Of a DNA stretch of 64,000 bases, positions 63,708-64,000 are shown piece by piece. Made by a program: the position numbers and the translations under genes. The first letter of the stretch is position 1. Each line of letters begins with the position of its first letter. Where the stretch lies: positions 62,001-126,000 of the forward strand of contig CANLQH010000005.1 of the NCBI GenBank assembly GCA_947493285.1. The letters are read 5' to 3'. This stretch comes from an uncultured Tenacibaculum sp. (GTDB lineage: Bacteria > Bacteroidota > Bacteroidia > Flavobacteriales > Flavobacteriaceae). Below the pieces are notes generated by a model that was given only the letters and a program-made list of their open reading frames with translations, was not told the origin of the DNA and did not search any database.

Positions 63708-64000
63708 TGGAACAAGATGTAACCATAAAAATAACCGATAGGGACGGTGTAAGTCACGAGGTATTAGCACCGACAGATATGGCAATGAATTTAATGGAGT
63801 TAGTTAGATCCTATGAGCTAGCTCCAGAAGGTACCATTGGAGTTTGTGGTGGAATGGCTATGTGTGCTTCCTGTCAGTGCTATGTGAATTCAAATCATGA
63901 ATTACCAGAAATGACCGATGATGAAGATGCAATGCTTGCAGAAGCATTTGATGTTAAAGACAATAGTCGTTTAGGATGTCAAATTCAAATAACAACAGCA
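63707..64000 (+). CDS. 2Fe-2S ferredoxin (cut by window end)
   Basis: 98 codons to the window edge, starting at ATG 63707 inside the overlapping TAATG. Adrenodoxin/ISC-Fdx type: cluster motif CGGMAMCASC (C-x5-C-x2-C), then the fourth ligand in SRLGCQI. ELPEMTDDEDAMLAEA is the acidic partner-binding helix. Probably the electron carrier paired with the adjacent reductase. The very end is missing. Confidence 0.93.
   Translation, partial: MEQDVTIKITDRDGVSHEVLAPTDMAMNLMELVRSYELAPEGTIGVCGGMAMCASCQCYVNSNHELPEMTDDEDAMLAEAFDVKDNSRLGCQIQITTA

Overview
The window is an AT-rich chromosome segment from a member of the Bacteroidota, most likely a marine Flavobacteriaceae bacterium of the Tenacibaculum/Polaribacter type. 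This rests on the many promoter boxes of the form TAnnTTTG (the Bacteroidota -7 element), the codon use, and family content typical of flavobacteria: KirBac, M49 peptidase, OMP_b-brl_3 receptor, DUF6146, DUF4920, and the lptE-secG-groESL order. I saw no rRNA, tRNA, CRISPR array, insertion sequence or phage gene. Genus is inference.

Positions 1-8.4 kb: the 5' part of topA (minus), divergent from a plus-strand run of miaB, a sigma-54-type activator, lptE, a TPR-like protein, secG, a terminator, then groES-groEL. Positions 8.4-20.2 kb, mostly minus: a DUF3179 lipoprotein with a beta-barrel partner, a polyprenyl synthase, rlmN, queA, aroA with two small membrane proteins and a MazG-like enzyme, an MFS exporter plus VOC protein behind a leader-peptide attenuator, then a cyclase, hemW and ruvC. 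Positions 20.2-31.5 kb: a Bax1-I-like protein, a frameshifted small gene, adenine deaminase, pckA, a DUF423 protein, a saccharopine-dehydrogenase-like gene, and a small accessory island (alpha/beta hydrolase and a repeat lipoprotein). The island is bounded by duplicated 3' ends of its two neighbours, followed by trmN6, a 43-aa membrane protein, mnmD and two lipoproteins.

Positions 31.5-47.3 kb: ilvE, a TlpA-like thioredoxin, housecleaning enzymes, a KirBac channel, DPP III, tag, sppA, and a two-component system divergent from an outer-membrane receptor. Regularly spaced TTAACC repeats lie between the last two. Positions 47.3-64 kb form a sulfur and methionine region. metK (minus) and metY (plus) diverge from one 557-bp gap that holds a SAM-I (S-box) aptamer on the plus strand and a strong SAM-II match on the minus strand. 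Downstream of the S-box come metY, a metX-aspartokinase-homoserine dehydrogenase fusion and metZ, then an Rrf2 regulator and an assimilatory sulfate operon: cysH, cysD, cysN, ferredoxin, sulfite reductase, siroheme synthesis, ferredoxin-NADP reductase and a 2Fe-2S ferredoxin cut by the window end.

The two most interesting signals are regulatory. The first is the back-to-back pair of different SAM riboswitch classes at metK/metY. The second is a 26-codon leader ORF carrying an Arg-Tyr-Arg motif, with mutually exclusive RNA pairings and a terminator, ahead of the MFS/VOC operon; it looks like an undescribed drug-responsive attenuator.
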